Below the pieces are notes generated by a model. That model was not told the DNA's origin. It did not search any database and saw nothing but the letters and a program-made list of their open reading frames with translations. Of a stretch of 64,000 nt of DNA, positions 41,975-50,313 are shown in pieces. Location: assembly GCF_017742215.1 (NCBI RefSeq), contig NZ_JAGHKP010000004.1, forward strand, positions 806,001 through 870,000, in the 5' to 3' direction. The DNA comes from Chitinophaga chungangae. Lineage in GTDB: Bacteria > Bacteroidota > Bacteroidia > Chitinophagales > Chitinophagaceae. A program made the position numbers and the translations under genes. How positions within the stretch are numbered: the stretch's first letter is position 1; every line of letters begins with the position of its first letter.

Positions 41975-43372
41975 TTAATATTCCCCGTCCAGCGCGAAGT
42001 TCGGCTTGCGGTTGATCCAGCGGCCGCGCGTGAAGTCGGGGATGTATTGTACGGCGCCGCCTTCGAGGATCGATTGTTCGCTGAGCGGCGTGATGGCGTA
42101 CCAGGTGGCGAGGTCGTACACGTCCATCTGGTAGTCGGTGCCGCGTTTGATGCTTTCGATGAACGAATTGATCACGAACCAGTCCATGCCGCCATGGCCC
42201 GCGCCCGACGCGTCGTTGGCGTATTTTTTCCAGAGCGGGTGATCGTATTTGCCCATATAGCTGTCCGTCTCTTTCGGATCGCCGGTTTTTTCCCAGGTAT
42301 GCGGTTTGGTTTTGCCTTCGATGTGAATGCTGTCGAAATCGTCCATCCACAGCCCGTTGGTGCCCTGTACGCGGAAGTTGAGCGAATAGGGGCGGGGAAG
42401 ATTGGTGTCGTGGCTGAGCATGATGGTTTCGCCGTTGTTGGTTTTGATCAGCGTGCTCACGATGTCGCCCAGTTTAAATTCCACTTTGGCGTTCGGGTGG
42501 TTCGGGCCGCCTTTCGGATGGTCCATGATATATTTATGCAGGCCGCGCGATTTAGTGGCTACGGAAGTGAGCGACAGCAAACGGTTGCCGCGGTTGATGT
42601 TGATCATATTGCTCACCGGGCCGAGGCCGTGGGTGGGGTAGAGGTCTGCGTTGCGGTGAACGGAGTGGTTGGTGCGCCATTTGGCTTCGGAAATGCCTTT
42701 GTCGCCAAACTCAACGCCGCCGCCGTAAAGCTGCTTGCCGTCGTTGAACTTCACTTCGCGGAGGTCGTGCTGGTAACCGCCCTGGAGGTGAACGATCTCA
42801 CCGAAGAGGCCCTGGCGCACCATGTTGAGCACGGCCAGCACGTCGCGGCGATAGTTCACGTTTTCCATGCCGAACAGTGGGATGCCGGTGGATTCTGAAG
42901 TGTTCACCAGTTCCCAGCATTCCTGGATATCGGCCGCGCCGCAAACTTCTACGGCGGGCGTTACGCCCGCGCGCATCGCGTCTACCGCCATAATGGTATG
43001 CCATTCCCAGGGAGTGGCGATCACCACCGCGTCTATATCGCCGCGTTTGAGCAGGTTCTTGTAATCGTGCGGGCCTTTGGTGTATTCGGCTACTTTGCGT
43101 TTCGCGCCGTAATGCGTTGCTATCATCTTGCGGGCCTGTGGCAGGGTGAACTCGGTATCAGGGTCCGCGATGGCCACCACGTCCACATCGCTGCGGCGGA
43201 GGCAGAGGTCCAGGTGGTTCAGGCCGCGCGCGCCCACGCCGATCAACCCCACTCTTACTTTTTCTTTCTTTTCGGCGGCAAAGAGCCGTGCTGGCGAATT
43301 CAGAAGGGACATTCCCACGCCGGCAGCCACGCTGTTCCTGATGAACTTTCTGCGATGCAAGTGCTTATTCAT
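41975..43372 (-). CDS. GH109 alpha-N-acetylgalactosaminidase (Gfo/Idh/MocA fold)
   Basis: 465 aa. A twin-arginine signal (HRRKFIRNSVAAGVGMSLL) indicates export with bound NAD. The Rossmann motif VGLIGVGARGLNHLDLCLRR and DVVAIADPD bind NAD+. The GH109 signature is HRNADLYPTHGLGPVSNMININRGN; also seen are VEVCGAADIQECWEL and YQHDLREVKFND. GH109 enzymes remove alpha-GalNAc (blood group A, O-glycan core) by an NAD-dependent oxidation-elimination mechanism. Gfo/Idh proteins with other roles exist, but the THGLGPV region supports GH109. Neighbours are galK and GH29. Confidence 0.85.
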   Translation of the reverse strand: MNKHLHRRKFIRNSVAAGVGMSLLNSPARLFAAEKKEKVRVGLIGVGARGLNHLDLCLRRSDVDVVAIADPDTEFTLPQARKMIATHYGAKRKVAEYTKGPHDYKNLLKRGDIDAVVIATPWEWHTIMAVDAMRAGVTPAVEVCGAADIQECWELVNTSESTGIPLFGMENVNYRRDVLAVLNMVRQGLFGEIVHLQGGYQHDLREVKFNDGKQLYGGGVEFGDKGISEAKWRTNHSVHRNADLYPTHGLGPVSNMININRGNRLLSLTSVATKSRGLHKYIMDHPKGGPNHPNAKVEFKLGDIVSTLIKTNNGETIMLSHDTNLPRPYSLNFRVQGTNGLWMDDFDSIHIEGKTKPHTWEKTGDPKETDSYMGKYDHPLWKKYANDASGAGHGGMDWFVINSFIESIKRGTDYQMDVYDLATWYAITPLSEQSILEGGAVQYIPDFTRGRWINRKPNFALDGEY

Positions 43373-43623
43373 AAACTGAAATGTGTTGGATTAAAGAGTA
43401 ACAGTTCCATTTAACGGCTTTAAATGTATAGCTTTAACACTATCACCCGCAATGCCTGTTTATGAATTGTGACATTCCTGTGATAGATGGCAAATGATAG
43501 GGTGCGGCGGCAAACGGTTGTTAGCGTAGTATTTTCTCTTTCTTTGTCATGATATTACCAAACTACGGGAAATGACCGCCGGCGCATTATTTTTATGAGC
43601 AACACGTCAGCAATTACAGTACT

Positions 43624-45657
43624 ATGAGAAAAGCGGTCCTCTTTATTTTGTTGTTCGCCGCGGGCAAAGCCTGGGCGCAACCCGAGATCAAACCCTACGG
43701 GGCATTGCCTTCCAACGCGCAGCTGAAATGGCAGCAGCTGGAATATTACATGTTCATTCACTTCGGCCCGAATACTTTTACGGACAAGGAGTGGGGGCAT
43801 GGGGACGAAGACCCGAAAGTGTTCAACCCCACCGCGCTCGACGCCCGCCAATGGGCGCGCACCGCGAAGCTCGCCGGCATGAAGGGCATCATCATCACCG
43901 CCAAACACCACGACGGCTTCTGCCTCTGGCCCAGCGAATACAGCAAACACACCGTACGTGAAAGCGCCTGGAAAAACGGCAAAGGCGATGTGCTCGCCGA
44001 GCTTTCCGCCGCCTGCAGGGAATATGGCCTGCTGTTCGGCGTGTACCTTTCTCCCTGGGACCGCAACCATCCCGCCTACGGCACACCTGAATACAACCAG
44101 GTGTTCGCCAACCAGCTGCGGGAAGTGCATACCAAATACGGCGACGTGTTCGAGCAATGGTTCGACGGCGCCAACGGCGAAGGCCCGAACGGCAAAAAAC
44201 AGGTGTACGACTGGAACCTCTTTGAAGGGACCGTTAAAAAATATCATCCCGAAGTGATCTTCTTCAGCGACGCCGGCCCCGGCTGCCGCTGGATCGGCAA
44301 CGAGAACGGGTTTGCGGGCACCACCAACTGGAGCACCATCAACCGCGACGAGTTCGCGCCGGGCATGCACGGCATTCAGGACAAACTGAACAAAGGCCAG
44401 GAAGGCGCGAAGGATTGGGTGCCCGGTGAGGCGGACGTGTCTATCCGCCCGGGATGGTTCTACAGCCCGAGCACGGACGATAAAGTGAAAACTTTGCCCT
44501 GGCTGCTGGACATCTACTACGGCTCCGTTGGCCGCAACGCCAACCTGCTGCTGAACGTGCCGGTAGACCGCCGCGGGCGCATCCATGCAAATGATTCCAT
44601 CCGCCTGATGGAGTTGAAACGCACGCTGGACGCGGATTTTAAATCCAACCTGGCGGCACGCGCCAGAACAACCGTGACCAACAACCGGCCGGACAATGTG
44701 ATGAGCAGCGCCGTTCACCTCACCGATAACAGCTACAACACCTACTGGGCCGTAGCGGAAGGCGAACTTTCGGCGGAAATCAACCTGAGCTTCGAAAAGG
44801 CGGTCACTTTTAACCGGCTTGCCATCCAGGAGTTCATCCCGCTGGGGCAGCGCGTGAAAGCCTTCACCGTAAGCGTGCTCGACGGCAAAGAATACCGTGA
44901 GATCGCGCGGGAAACCACGATCGGCTACAAACGTATCCTGCGGCTGCCGAATACCACCACCAAAAGCGTGAAGATCACCCTGCTCGACGCGCTGGCAAGC
45001 CCCGTGATCAGCGAAGTGAAGCTGTTCAAAGCGCCCGAGCTGCTGGCCGATCCCGTGATCAAACGCAGCAAATCCGGTGAAGTGACCATTACCGTTCAGT
45101 CCGCCGACCCTGTGGTGTACTACACCACCAACGGCAGCGAACCAACGACGGCCTCCGCGAAATACACCGGGCAGGGCTTCGCCTTCAAAGGCGCCGGCAC
45201 CGTTAAAGCCAAAGCCTTCATCAACAACGGCAAACAATCCGGCGCCACCGTTGCCGAAACCTTCGACCTAGCGCCTGAAAACTGGACCGCCATTACCGAA
45301 GGCGCCAAATCGGCCGTAGACGGCAATTCCGCCACAACCTTCCGCAACGCGAACCTGAAATATCCCGCCGAGCTGGTGGTAGACATGGGCGCTTCCACCA
45401 CGGTGAACGGCTTTACCTACACGCCGAACCCGCGCGGCGGCATCGTGTACCAATACGCGTTTTACGTGAGCGACGACGGTAAAAGCTGGGGCGAGCCCGT
45501 GGCCAAAGGCAGTTTTGCCAACATCCTGAACAACCCGGTGAAACAAAGCATAAAACTCACGAAACCAGTGAAATGCCGCTATTTTAAACTGGCGGCGCTG
45601 GCGCCGGCCGATGAAAAAGACCAGACGCCCGCATTCGCGGAAACAGGGGTATTCTAG
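43624..45657 (+). CDS. GH29 alpha-L-fucosidase with chitobiase-like and discoidin modules
   Basis: 677 aa, secreted (signal to about residue 19, KAWAQ). GH29 barrel about 20-340: YYMFIHFGPNTFTDKEWG, GIIITAKHHDGFCLWPS, the nucleophile Asp181 in EQWFDGANGEGP, and LLLNVPVDRRGRIHANDS. Residues about 355-465 form one discoidin-like domain, 475-545 an FN3-associated module (YYTTNGSEPTTASAKY) and 550-677 a second discoidin-like domain. It removes terminal fucose from glycans, probably alpha-1,3/1,4 given its resemblance to the larger GH29 group. Terminator at 45759. Confidence 0.94.
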   Translation: MRKAVLFILLFAAGKAWAQPEIKPYGALPSNAQLKWQQLEYYMFIHFGPNTFTDKEWGHGDEDPKVFNPTALDARQWARTAKLAGMKGIIITAKHHDGFCLWPSEYSKHTVRESAWKNGKGDVLAELSAACREYGLLFGVYLSPWDRNHPAYGTPEYNQVFANQLREVHTKYGDVFEQWFDGANGEGPNGKKQVYDWNLFEGTVKKYHPEVIFFSDAGPGCRWIGNENGFAGTTNWSTINRDEFAPGMHGIQDKLNKGQEGAKDWVPGEADVSIRPGWFYSPSTDDKVKTLPWLLDIYYGSVGRNANLLLNVPVDRRGRIHANDSIRLMELKRTLDADFKSNLAARARTTVTNNRPDNVMSSAVHLTDNSYNTYWAVAEGELSAEINLSFEKAVTFNRLAIQEFIPLGQRVKAFTVSVLDGKEYREIARETTIGYKRILRLPNTTTKSVKITLLDALASPVISEVKLFKAPELLADPVIKRSKSGEVTITVQSADPVVYYTTNGSEPTTASAKYTGQGFAFKGAGTVKAKAFINNGKQSGATVAETFDLAPENWTAITEGAKSAVDGNSATTFRNANLKYPAELVVDMGASTTVNGFTYTPNPRGGIVYQYAFYVSDDGKSWGEPVAKGSFANILNNPVKQSIKLTKPVKCRYFKLAALAPADEKDQTPAFAETGVF

Positions 45658-45758
45658 CAGCTGAAGCAAGCCGGCTGCGGCATACCGGGGGCGGGCCGGG
45701 AAACCCGGTCTCCGCCGCCCCGAAAACCAGGGATCAGCCCCCCGCCGGAGATACCGGC

Positions 45759-45803
45759 AAAAAGAACGGAAACGCAGGCAGGGCCACGTTTCCGTTCTTT
45801 TTT
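45759..45803 (+). terminator. Terminator after the GH29 gene
   Basis: Perfect 16-bp stem beginning AAAAAGAACGGAAACG with a 12-base loop and a T-run, 100 bases after the stop codon. Confidence 0.9.
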
Positions 45804-45823
45804 ATTTTAACAAAAAAAATCGG

Positions 45824-45851
45824 TTGCATATGTAAATATGTTATACCTTTG
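45824..45851 (+). promoter_or_regulatory. Promoter of the arginine operon with internal palindrome
   Basis: TTG at 45824-45826, 17 bases, then TACCTTTG at 45844-45851 (TAnnTTTG). Between them is the perfect inverted repeat CATAT-GTAA-ATATG (45827-45840), placed where a repressor such as ArgR would block transcription. Binding is inferred. Confidence 0.6.
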
Positions 45852-45857
45852 CGGGTA

Positions 45858-46134
45858 CTTTAATAAACTAAAGACGATTTTTATAACAATTTAACGTTGA
45901 ACTGAAGTTGGAATATCTCTCAACCCATACCAACATCTCCGCTTACCACCCTTCCATCGAAGGTGGTGTATACGCTATTGGGTTTCCTGTCTTTAGATAT
46001 CTCTCCCGACGACCTCGTATTTGATAGCGCCGTTAACCATACCCGCTATCGCACCATGATCCCCCTCATGGGTTTTTTCCGGAAACGGAACGATTTCATC
46101 AATTTATTGCATCACAATTTTCAATTTTAACAAG
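45858..46134 (+). ncRNA. Structured 5' leader of the arginine operon (candidate attenuator)
   Basis: About 277 nt between the promoter and the first start codon, with no plausible ORF. Elements: (a) hairpin 45944-45968, stem ACCACC/GGTGGT extended by TTC/GAA around loop CATC; (b) AACCCA (45922-45927) pairs with TGGGTT (45979-45984), enclosing that hairpin; (c) GATAGCG/CGCTATC (46023-46029 and 46044-46050); (d) terminator-like CCATGA/TCATGG followed by six T (46054-46078). AACCCAT (45922-45928) can also pair with ATGGGTT (46068-46074) and would disrupt stem d. This fits transcription attenuation; the ligand is unknown. Not matched to any named RNA family by me. Confidence 0.45.
46054..46078 (+). 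terminator. Terminator-like hairpin in the arginine leader
   Basis: CCATGA (46054-46059), loop TCCCCC, TCATGG (46066-46071), G, then TTTTTT (46073-46078), 57 bases before the first start codon. The stem is short, so termination would be partial or conditional. Confidence 0.45.
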
Positions 46135-46905
46135 TTGGAAAATAAAGATATCATCGTTCGGGCAGCTACTGCCGACGATAAGCATTATGCCAAAACCATC
46201 ACTGATGAGATGGAGGCTTCTGCTAAAGCCCGCGGGACCGGCATCGCCAAACGTTCCCCGGAATACGTGCAGCTGAAAATGGACGAAGGCAAGGCGGTGA
46301 TCGCACTTACCAAAGGCGGCGAGTGGGTTGGGTTTTGTTACATCGAGGCATGGGGCCATGAAAAGTTCGTGGCCAACTCCGGCCTTATTGTAAACCCCGC
46401 CTTCAGGGGCCATGGCGTTGCCAAAGCCATTAAAGAGAAGATTTTCGAGCTGAGCCGCAAAAAGTACCCGGATGCCAAGATATTCGGCCTCACCACCGGC
46501 CTGGCCGTGATGAAAATTAACTCAGACCTTGGTTATGAACCCGTAACTTACAGCGAGCTGACGGACGACGAGGAATTCTGGAAAGGCTGCCGCAGCTGCG
46601 TGAACTTCGATGTGCTGACGGCCAAGAACAGGAAGAACTGTCTTTGCACCGCCATGCTCTACGACCCCGTTGAAAAAGCGAAGGAAGCGGAAGAAAAAGC
46701 CGCCGCCGAACGGAACAAACTCGTGGTGACCACCGCGGGCGATATGCAGCAGGAAAAAAAGAAACGCAAGTTCAAAGGCAATTTTTCGCTATTTGAAAGA
46801 TGGGTGCGGTATAAAAAATACGTGCTGCTGAAAGCGGCCCGAAAAAGCGGCGGCAGCGGCGCGGCAGGCTCGGGGAAAAAGAGATTTTTCTTCGGCTGGT
46901 TATAA
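46135..46905 (+). CDS. GNAT-family acetyl/acyltransferase heading the arginine operon (ArgA-like, putative)
   Basis: 256 aa. The start is TTG (46135): the translated N-terminus MENKDIIVRAATADDKHYAKTI fits homologues, and no ATG lies upstream in frame; the first internal ATG would remove the first beta strand. GNAT core: WVGFCYIEAWGHEKFVANSGLIVNPAFRGHGVAKAIKEKIFELS with the RGHGVA acyl-CoA loop, then GLAVMKINSDLGYEPV. A cysteine group CRSCVNF...NRKNCLC follows, then a very basic tail (EKKKRKFKGN to the end). Placed first in an operon with argG/C/D/F'/B/E/H and no other argA or argJ, it probably acylates glutamate. That role is inferred from context. Confidence 0.8.
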   Translation: MENKDIIVRAATADDKHYAKTITDEMEASAKARGTGIAKRSPEYVQLKMDEGKAVIALTKGGEWVGFCYIEAWGHEKFVANSGLIVNPAFRGHGVAKAIKEKIFELSRKKYPDAKIFGLTTGLAVMKINSDLGYEPVTYSELTDDEEFWKGCRSCVNFDVLTAKNRKNCLCTAMLYDPVEKAKEAEEKAAAERNKLVVTTAGDMQQEKKKRKFKGNFSLFERWVRYKKYVLLKAARKSGGSGAAGSGKKRFFFGWL

Positions 46906-46943
46906 CCGGAAAATGAATTTTTAAAATAAAGACACAAAAACAG

Positions 46944-48143
46944 ATGGCTAAAAAAGTTGTACTGGGTTTCAGCGGAGGACTTGATACATCGTACTGCGTT
47001 AAATACCTGTCCGAAGAAAAAGGTTATGAAGTGCATTCCGTGATCGTGAATACGGGCGGTTTTACTGCGGAAGAATTGCAGGAGATCGAGAAACGCGCCT
47101 ACAGTCTGGGTGTAAAAAGTCACAAGACAGTAGATGCGGTTCGCTCTTATTACGATAAAGTGATCCGGTACCTCGTGTTCGGCAATGTGCTGAAGAACAA
47201 CACCTATCCCCTGAGCGTAAGCGCCGAGCGCATGAGCCAGGCCCTCGCCATCGCGGAGTATGTGAAGGAAGTGGGAGCGGACGCCGTGGCGCACGGTTCT
47301 ACCGGCGCAGGCAACGACCAGGTGCGCTTCGACATGATCTTTCATATCATGATCCCCGGCGTGGAGATCATCACTCCCATCCGCGACCTCAAGCTGAGCC
47401 GCGAAGAAGAGATCGCATACCTTCAATCCAAAGGCGTGCAGGTGAATTTCGAAAAAGCCATGTACTCTATCAACAAAGGCATCTGGGGCACTTCCGTGGG
47501 CGGTAAAGAAACGCTTACTTCCAACGGCATGCTGCCCGAGCACGCATGGCCCACACAGCTGACCAAAAACGAGCCCGAGCAGGTAGCGCTTACTTTCGAG
47601 AAAGGCGAACTGCTGGGCGTCAACGATAAAAAATTCACGCATCCCACCGAGGCGATCATTTACCTGCAGGGCATCGCAGGCGCGTTCGCCATCGGCAGAG
47701 ACATTCACGTGGGCGACACCATCATCGGCATCAAAGGCCGCGTGGGCTTCGAAGCGGCTGCTCCCATGGTGATCCTCAAAGCGCACCACGCGCTGGAAAA
47801 ACATGTGCTCACCAAATGGCAGCTGAGCTGGAAAGACCAGCTGGCGCAGTTCTACGGCAACTGGATGCACGAAGGCCAGATACTCGACCCCGTGATGCGC
47901 GACATCGAGGCTTTCCTGCAGCACAGCCAGGAAAACGTGAGCGGCAAGGTATCCGTTACCCTGATGCCTTACCGCTTCCAGGTTACCGGCATTACTTCCG
48001 CATACGATCTCATGAGCAGCAAATTCGGCAAATACGGGGAAATGAACTCCGGCTGGAGCGGCGAAGACGTGAGAGGTTTCAGCAAGATCTTCGGCAACCA
48101 GACCATGATCTGGCACCAGGTGAATGAAGAAAATAAAAAATAA
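46944..48143 (+). CDS. argG: Argininosuccinate synthase
   Basis: 399 aa. It joins citrulline and aspartate with ATP. PP-loop motif VLGFSGGLDTSYCVKYL at the N-terminus, GSTGAGNDQVRFDMIF (aspartate/citrulline binding), and SINKGIWGTSVGG. Normal length. It is 38 bases after the GNAT gene and 5 bases before argC. In a normal arginine pathway this step follows release of citrulline from its N-acyl form by the ArgE-type deacylase encoded downstream. Confidence 0.97.
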   Translation: MAKKVVLGFSGGLDTSYCVKYLSEEKGYEVHSVIVNTGGFTAEELQEIEKRAYSLGVKSHKTVDAVRSYYDKVIRYLVFGNVLKNNTYPLSVSAERMSQALAIAEYVKEVGADAVAHGSTGAGNDQVRFDMIFHIMIPGVEIITPIRDLKLSREEEIAYLQSKGVQVNFEKAMYSINKGIWGTSVGGKETLTSNGMLPEHAWPTQLTKNEPEQVALTFEKGELLGVNDKKFTHPTEAIIYLQGIAGAFAIGRDIHVGDTIIGIKGRVGFEAAAPMVILKAHHALEKHVLTKWQLSWKDQLAQFYGNWMHEGQILDPVMRDIEAFLQHSQENVSGKVSVTLMPYRFQVTGITSAYDLMSSKFGKYGEMNSGWSGEDVRGFSKIFGNQTMIWHQVNEENKK

Positions 48144-48148
48144 AGATC

Positions 48149-49123
48149 ATGAAGAGATTTAGGGCAGGCATTATTGGCGGGGCAGGTTACGGAGGCGGAG
48201 AAGCCATCCGGTTGCTGCTGAACCACCCCGACGTGGAACTGGCTTTCGTACACAGCCGCAGCAACGCGGGCAACCCGCTGCATGCCGTGCATGCAGACCT
48301 GCTGGGCGATACGGACATGCTGTTCACCAGCGGGATCGACAACAGCGTGAATGTGATATTCCTCTGCCTCGGTCATGGTGAAGCAAAAAAATTCCTCGAA
48401 ACCAACGATATCGCAGACAGCGTGCACATCATCGACCTCAGCCAGGATTTCAGGCTGGGCGAAACGGTGAAAGGCCGCGAGTTTGTATACGGCCTGCCTG
48501 AAGTGAACAGGAGCGCGATCAAAAAAGCGAGCAACGTCGCCAATCCCGGCTGTTTCGCCACGGCTATCCAGCTGGGGCTGCTGCCGCTCGCGAAAGCGGG
48601 ACTGCTCACCGAAGTGCATACCACCGGCATCACCGGCTCCACCGGCGCGGGGCAAAGCCTTTCCGCCACTTCGCATTTCACGTGGAGGGCCAACAATATA
48701 TCCACTTACAAGGTGCTCACGCACCAGCATCTGAAGGAGATCCGACGAACCTTGCAGGGCCTCCAGCCTGCTTTCTCAGGAGCGCTCAACTTCGTGCCCG
48801 TACGCGGCGATTATCCGCGCGGCATCTGGATCACTTCGTATCTTAACTGTGATTTATCACTCGAAGAAGCATACGACCTGTACACATCGTATTACGAAGG
48901 AGATCCCTTCACGCATGTGAGCAGGAAACAGATCGATCTCAAACAGGTGGTGAACACCAACAAAGTGCTGATCCAGCTTGAAAAAGCGGAAGGCAAACTG
49001 GTGATCCATTCTATCGAAGACAATCTGGTAAAAGGTGCGTCCGGGCAAGCCGTGCAGAATATGAACCTGCTGCTGGGGCTGGAGGAAACAGCGGGGTTGA
49101 AGCTCAAGTCCATCGTGTTCTAA
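48149..49123 (+). CDS. argC: N-acyl-gamma-glutamyl-phosphate reductase
   Basis: 324 aa, NADPH-dependent reduction of the N-acylglutamyl phosphate to the semialdehyde. Rossmann motif GIIGGAGYGGGEAIRLLL, VYGLPEVN, the catalytic Cys in ANPGCFATAIQLGLLPL, TGSTGAGQS and the His-containing VPVRGDYPRGIW. Five bases after argG, 31 before argD. Confidence 0.97.
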   Translation: MKRFRAGIIGGAGYGGGEAIRLLLNHPDVELAFVHSRSNAGNPLHAVHADLLGDTDMLFTSGIDNSVNVIFLCLGHGEAKKFLETNDIADSVHIIDLSQDFRLGETVKGREFVYGLPEVNRSAIKKASNVANPGCFATAIQLGLLPLAKAGLLTEVHTTGITGSTGAGQSLSATSHFTWRANNISTYKVLTHQHLKEIRRTLQGLQPAFSGALNFVPVRGDYPRGIWITSYLNCDLSLEEAYDLYTSYYEGDPFTHVSRKQIDLKQVVNTNKVLIQLEKAEGKLVIHSIEDNLVKGASGQAVQNMNLLLGLEETAGLKLKSIVF

Positions 49124-49154
49124 TCATTCTTCCACCTTCAGAAACAACGTTACA

Positions 49155-50279
49155 ATGCAATTATTCGACGTATACCCGGTAAACGACATCACCATTACCA
49201 AAGCCGAAGGCTCTTCCGTTTGGGACGATAAAGGCCAGCAATACCTGGACCTTTATGGCGGCCACGCCGTGATCTCCATCGGTCATACCCACCCGCATTA
49301 TGTACAGCGGCTTACCGACCAGCTCGGTAAAGTGGGCTTTTATTCCAACTCCATCCACATCCCGCTGCAGAAGCAGCTGGCGGAAAAGCTCGGCAAAATT
49401 TCCGGCAAGGAAGATTACCAGCTGTTCCTTTGCAACTCCGGCGCGGAAGCGAACGAAAACGCGCTCAAGCTCGCCTCTTTCCATAACGGCAAAAAGAAGA
49501 TCATCGCTTTCAGAAAAGCGTTCCACGGCCGTACTTCACTGGCGGTAGCTGCAACAGACAACCCGAAGATCGTGGCGCCGGTGAACGAGACGGACAACGT
49601 AGTGTTCCTGCCCTGGGAAGACCAGGCAGCGCTGGAAGACGCTTTCAAAAAATACGAAGTATCCTCCGTGATCATCGAAGGCATACAGGGCGTGGGCGGC
49701 ATCAACGTGGCCACTCCCGCTTTCCTGCAAAAGATCAGGTCGCTTTGCGACGAGCACAACGCCGCGTTCATCGCGGATTCCGTGCAATGCGGTTACGGCA
49801 GGAGCGGTAAATTTTTCAGTCACGACCATGCCGGCGTGAACGCGGACATCTACTCCATGGCCAAAGGCATGGGCAACGGTTTCCCCATCGGCGGCATCAT
49901 CATTTCGCCTAAGTTCAAACCCGCGTACGGCATGCTGGGCACCACTTTCGGCGGCAATCACCTCGCCTGTGCGGCCGCATTGGCCGTGCTGGAAGTGATC
50001 GAAAAAGAATCGCTGATAGAGAACGCCGGCGTAGTGGGCAATTACCTGATGGAAGAGCTGAAAAAATTCCCGCAGGTAAAAGAAGTGAGAGGCCGCGGCC
50101 TGATGATCGGCATCGAGCTGCCGGAAGAGCTGGGCCATGTAAGAAAAGAATTGTTATTCAAGCATAAGATTTTCACCGGTGAAGCAAAACCGAACGTGAT
50201 CCGTTTGCTGCCGTCGCTGGCACTCACGAAAGCGCAGGCAGACCAGTTTTTAACCGCATTTAAAACAGCATTAAACTAA
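49155..50279 (+). CDS. argD: N-acylornithine aminotransferase
   Basis: 374 aa class III PLP aminotransferase, converting the N-acyl semialdehyde to N-acylornithine with glutamate. LYGGHAVISIGHTHPHYV, CNSGAEANENALKLA (phosphate-binding), the PLP Asp region FIADSVQCGYGRSGKFF, the Schiff-base Lys in YSMAKGMGNGFPIGG, and TTFGGNHLACAAALAVLE. Close in sequence to acetylornithine/succinylornithine aminotransferases; the acyl group cannot be told from it. Confidence 0.95.
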   Translation: MQLFDVYPVNDITITKAEGSSVWDDKGQQYLDLYGGHAVISIGHTHPHYVQRLTDQLGKVGFYSNSIHIPLQKQLAEKLGKISGKEDYQLFLCNSGAEANENALKLASFHNGKKKIIAFRKAFHGRTSLAVAATDNPKIVAPVNETDNVVFLPWEDQAALEDAFKKYEVSSVIIEGIQGVGGINVATPAFLQKIRSLCDEHNAAFIADSVQCGYGRSGKFFSHDHAGVNADIYSMAKGMGNGFPIGGIIISPKFKPAYGMLGTTFGGNHLACAAALAVLEVIEKESLIENAGVVGNYLMEELKKFPQVKEVRGRGLMIGIELPEELGHVRKELLFKHKIFTGEAKPNVIRLLPSLALTKAQADQFLTAFKTALN

Positions 50280-50313
50280 TGGTGCTCCCTCCGGGGAACC
50301 AAATGTAACAACG

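Noticed and set aside
43373..43623. Possible CRP-like site (TGTGA repeated) in the gap before the GH29 gene
   Set aside because: The two TGTGA copies are direct and not inverted, so they do not form a CRP-type palindrome.
43555..45237. Open frame of 560 codons opposite the GH29 gene
   Set aside because: Antisense shadow; composition and lack of motifs argue against coding.
45907..46130. Two overlapping frames in the arginine leader that read like short peptides
   Set aside because: Neither has an ATG, GTG or TTG start in a sensible place with a matching frame to the next gene, and I recognise no family. The conserved feature seems to be pairing, not coding. A leader peptide cannot be fully excluded.
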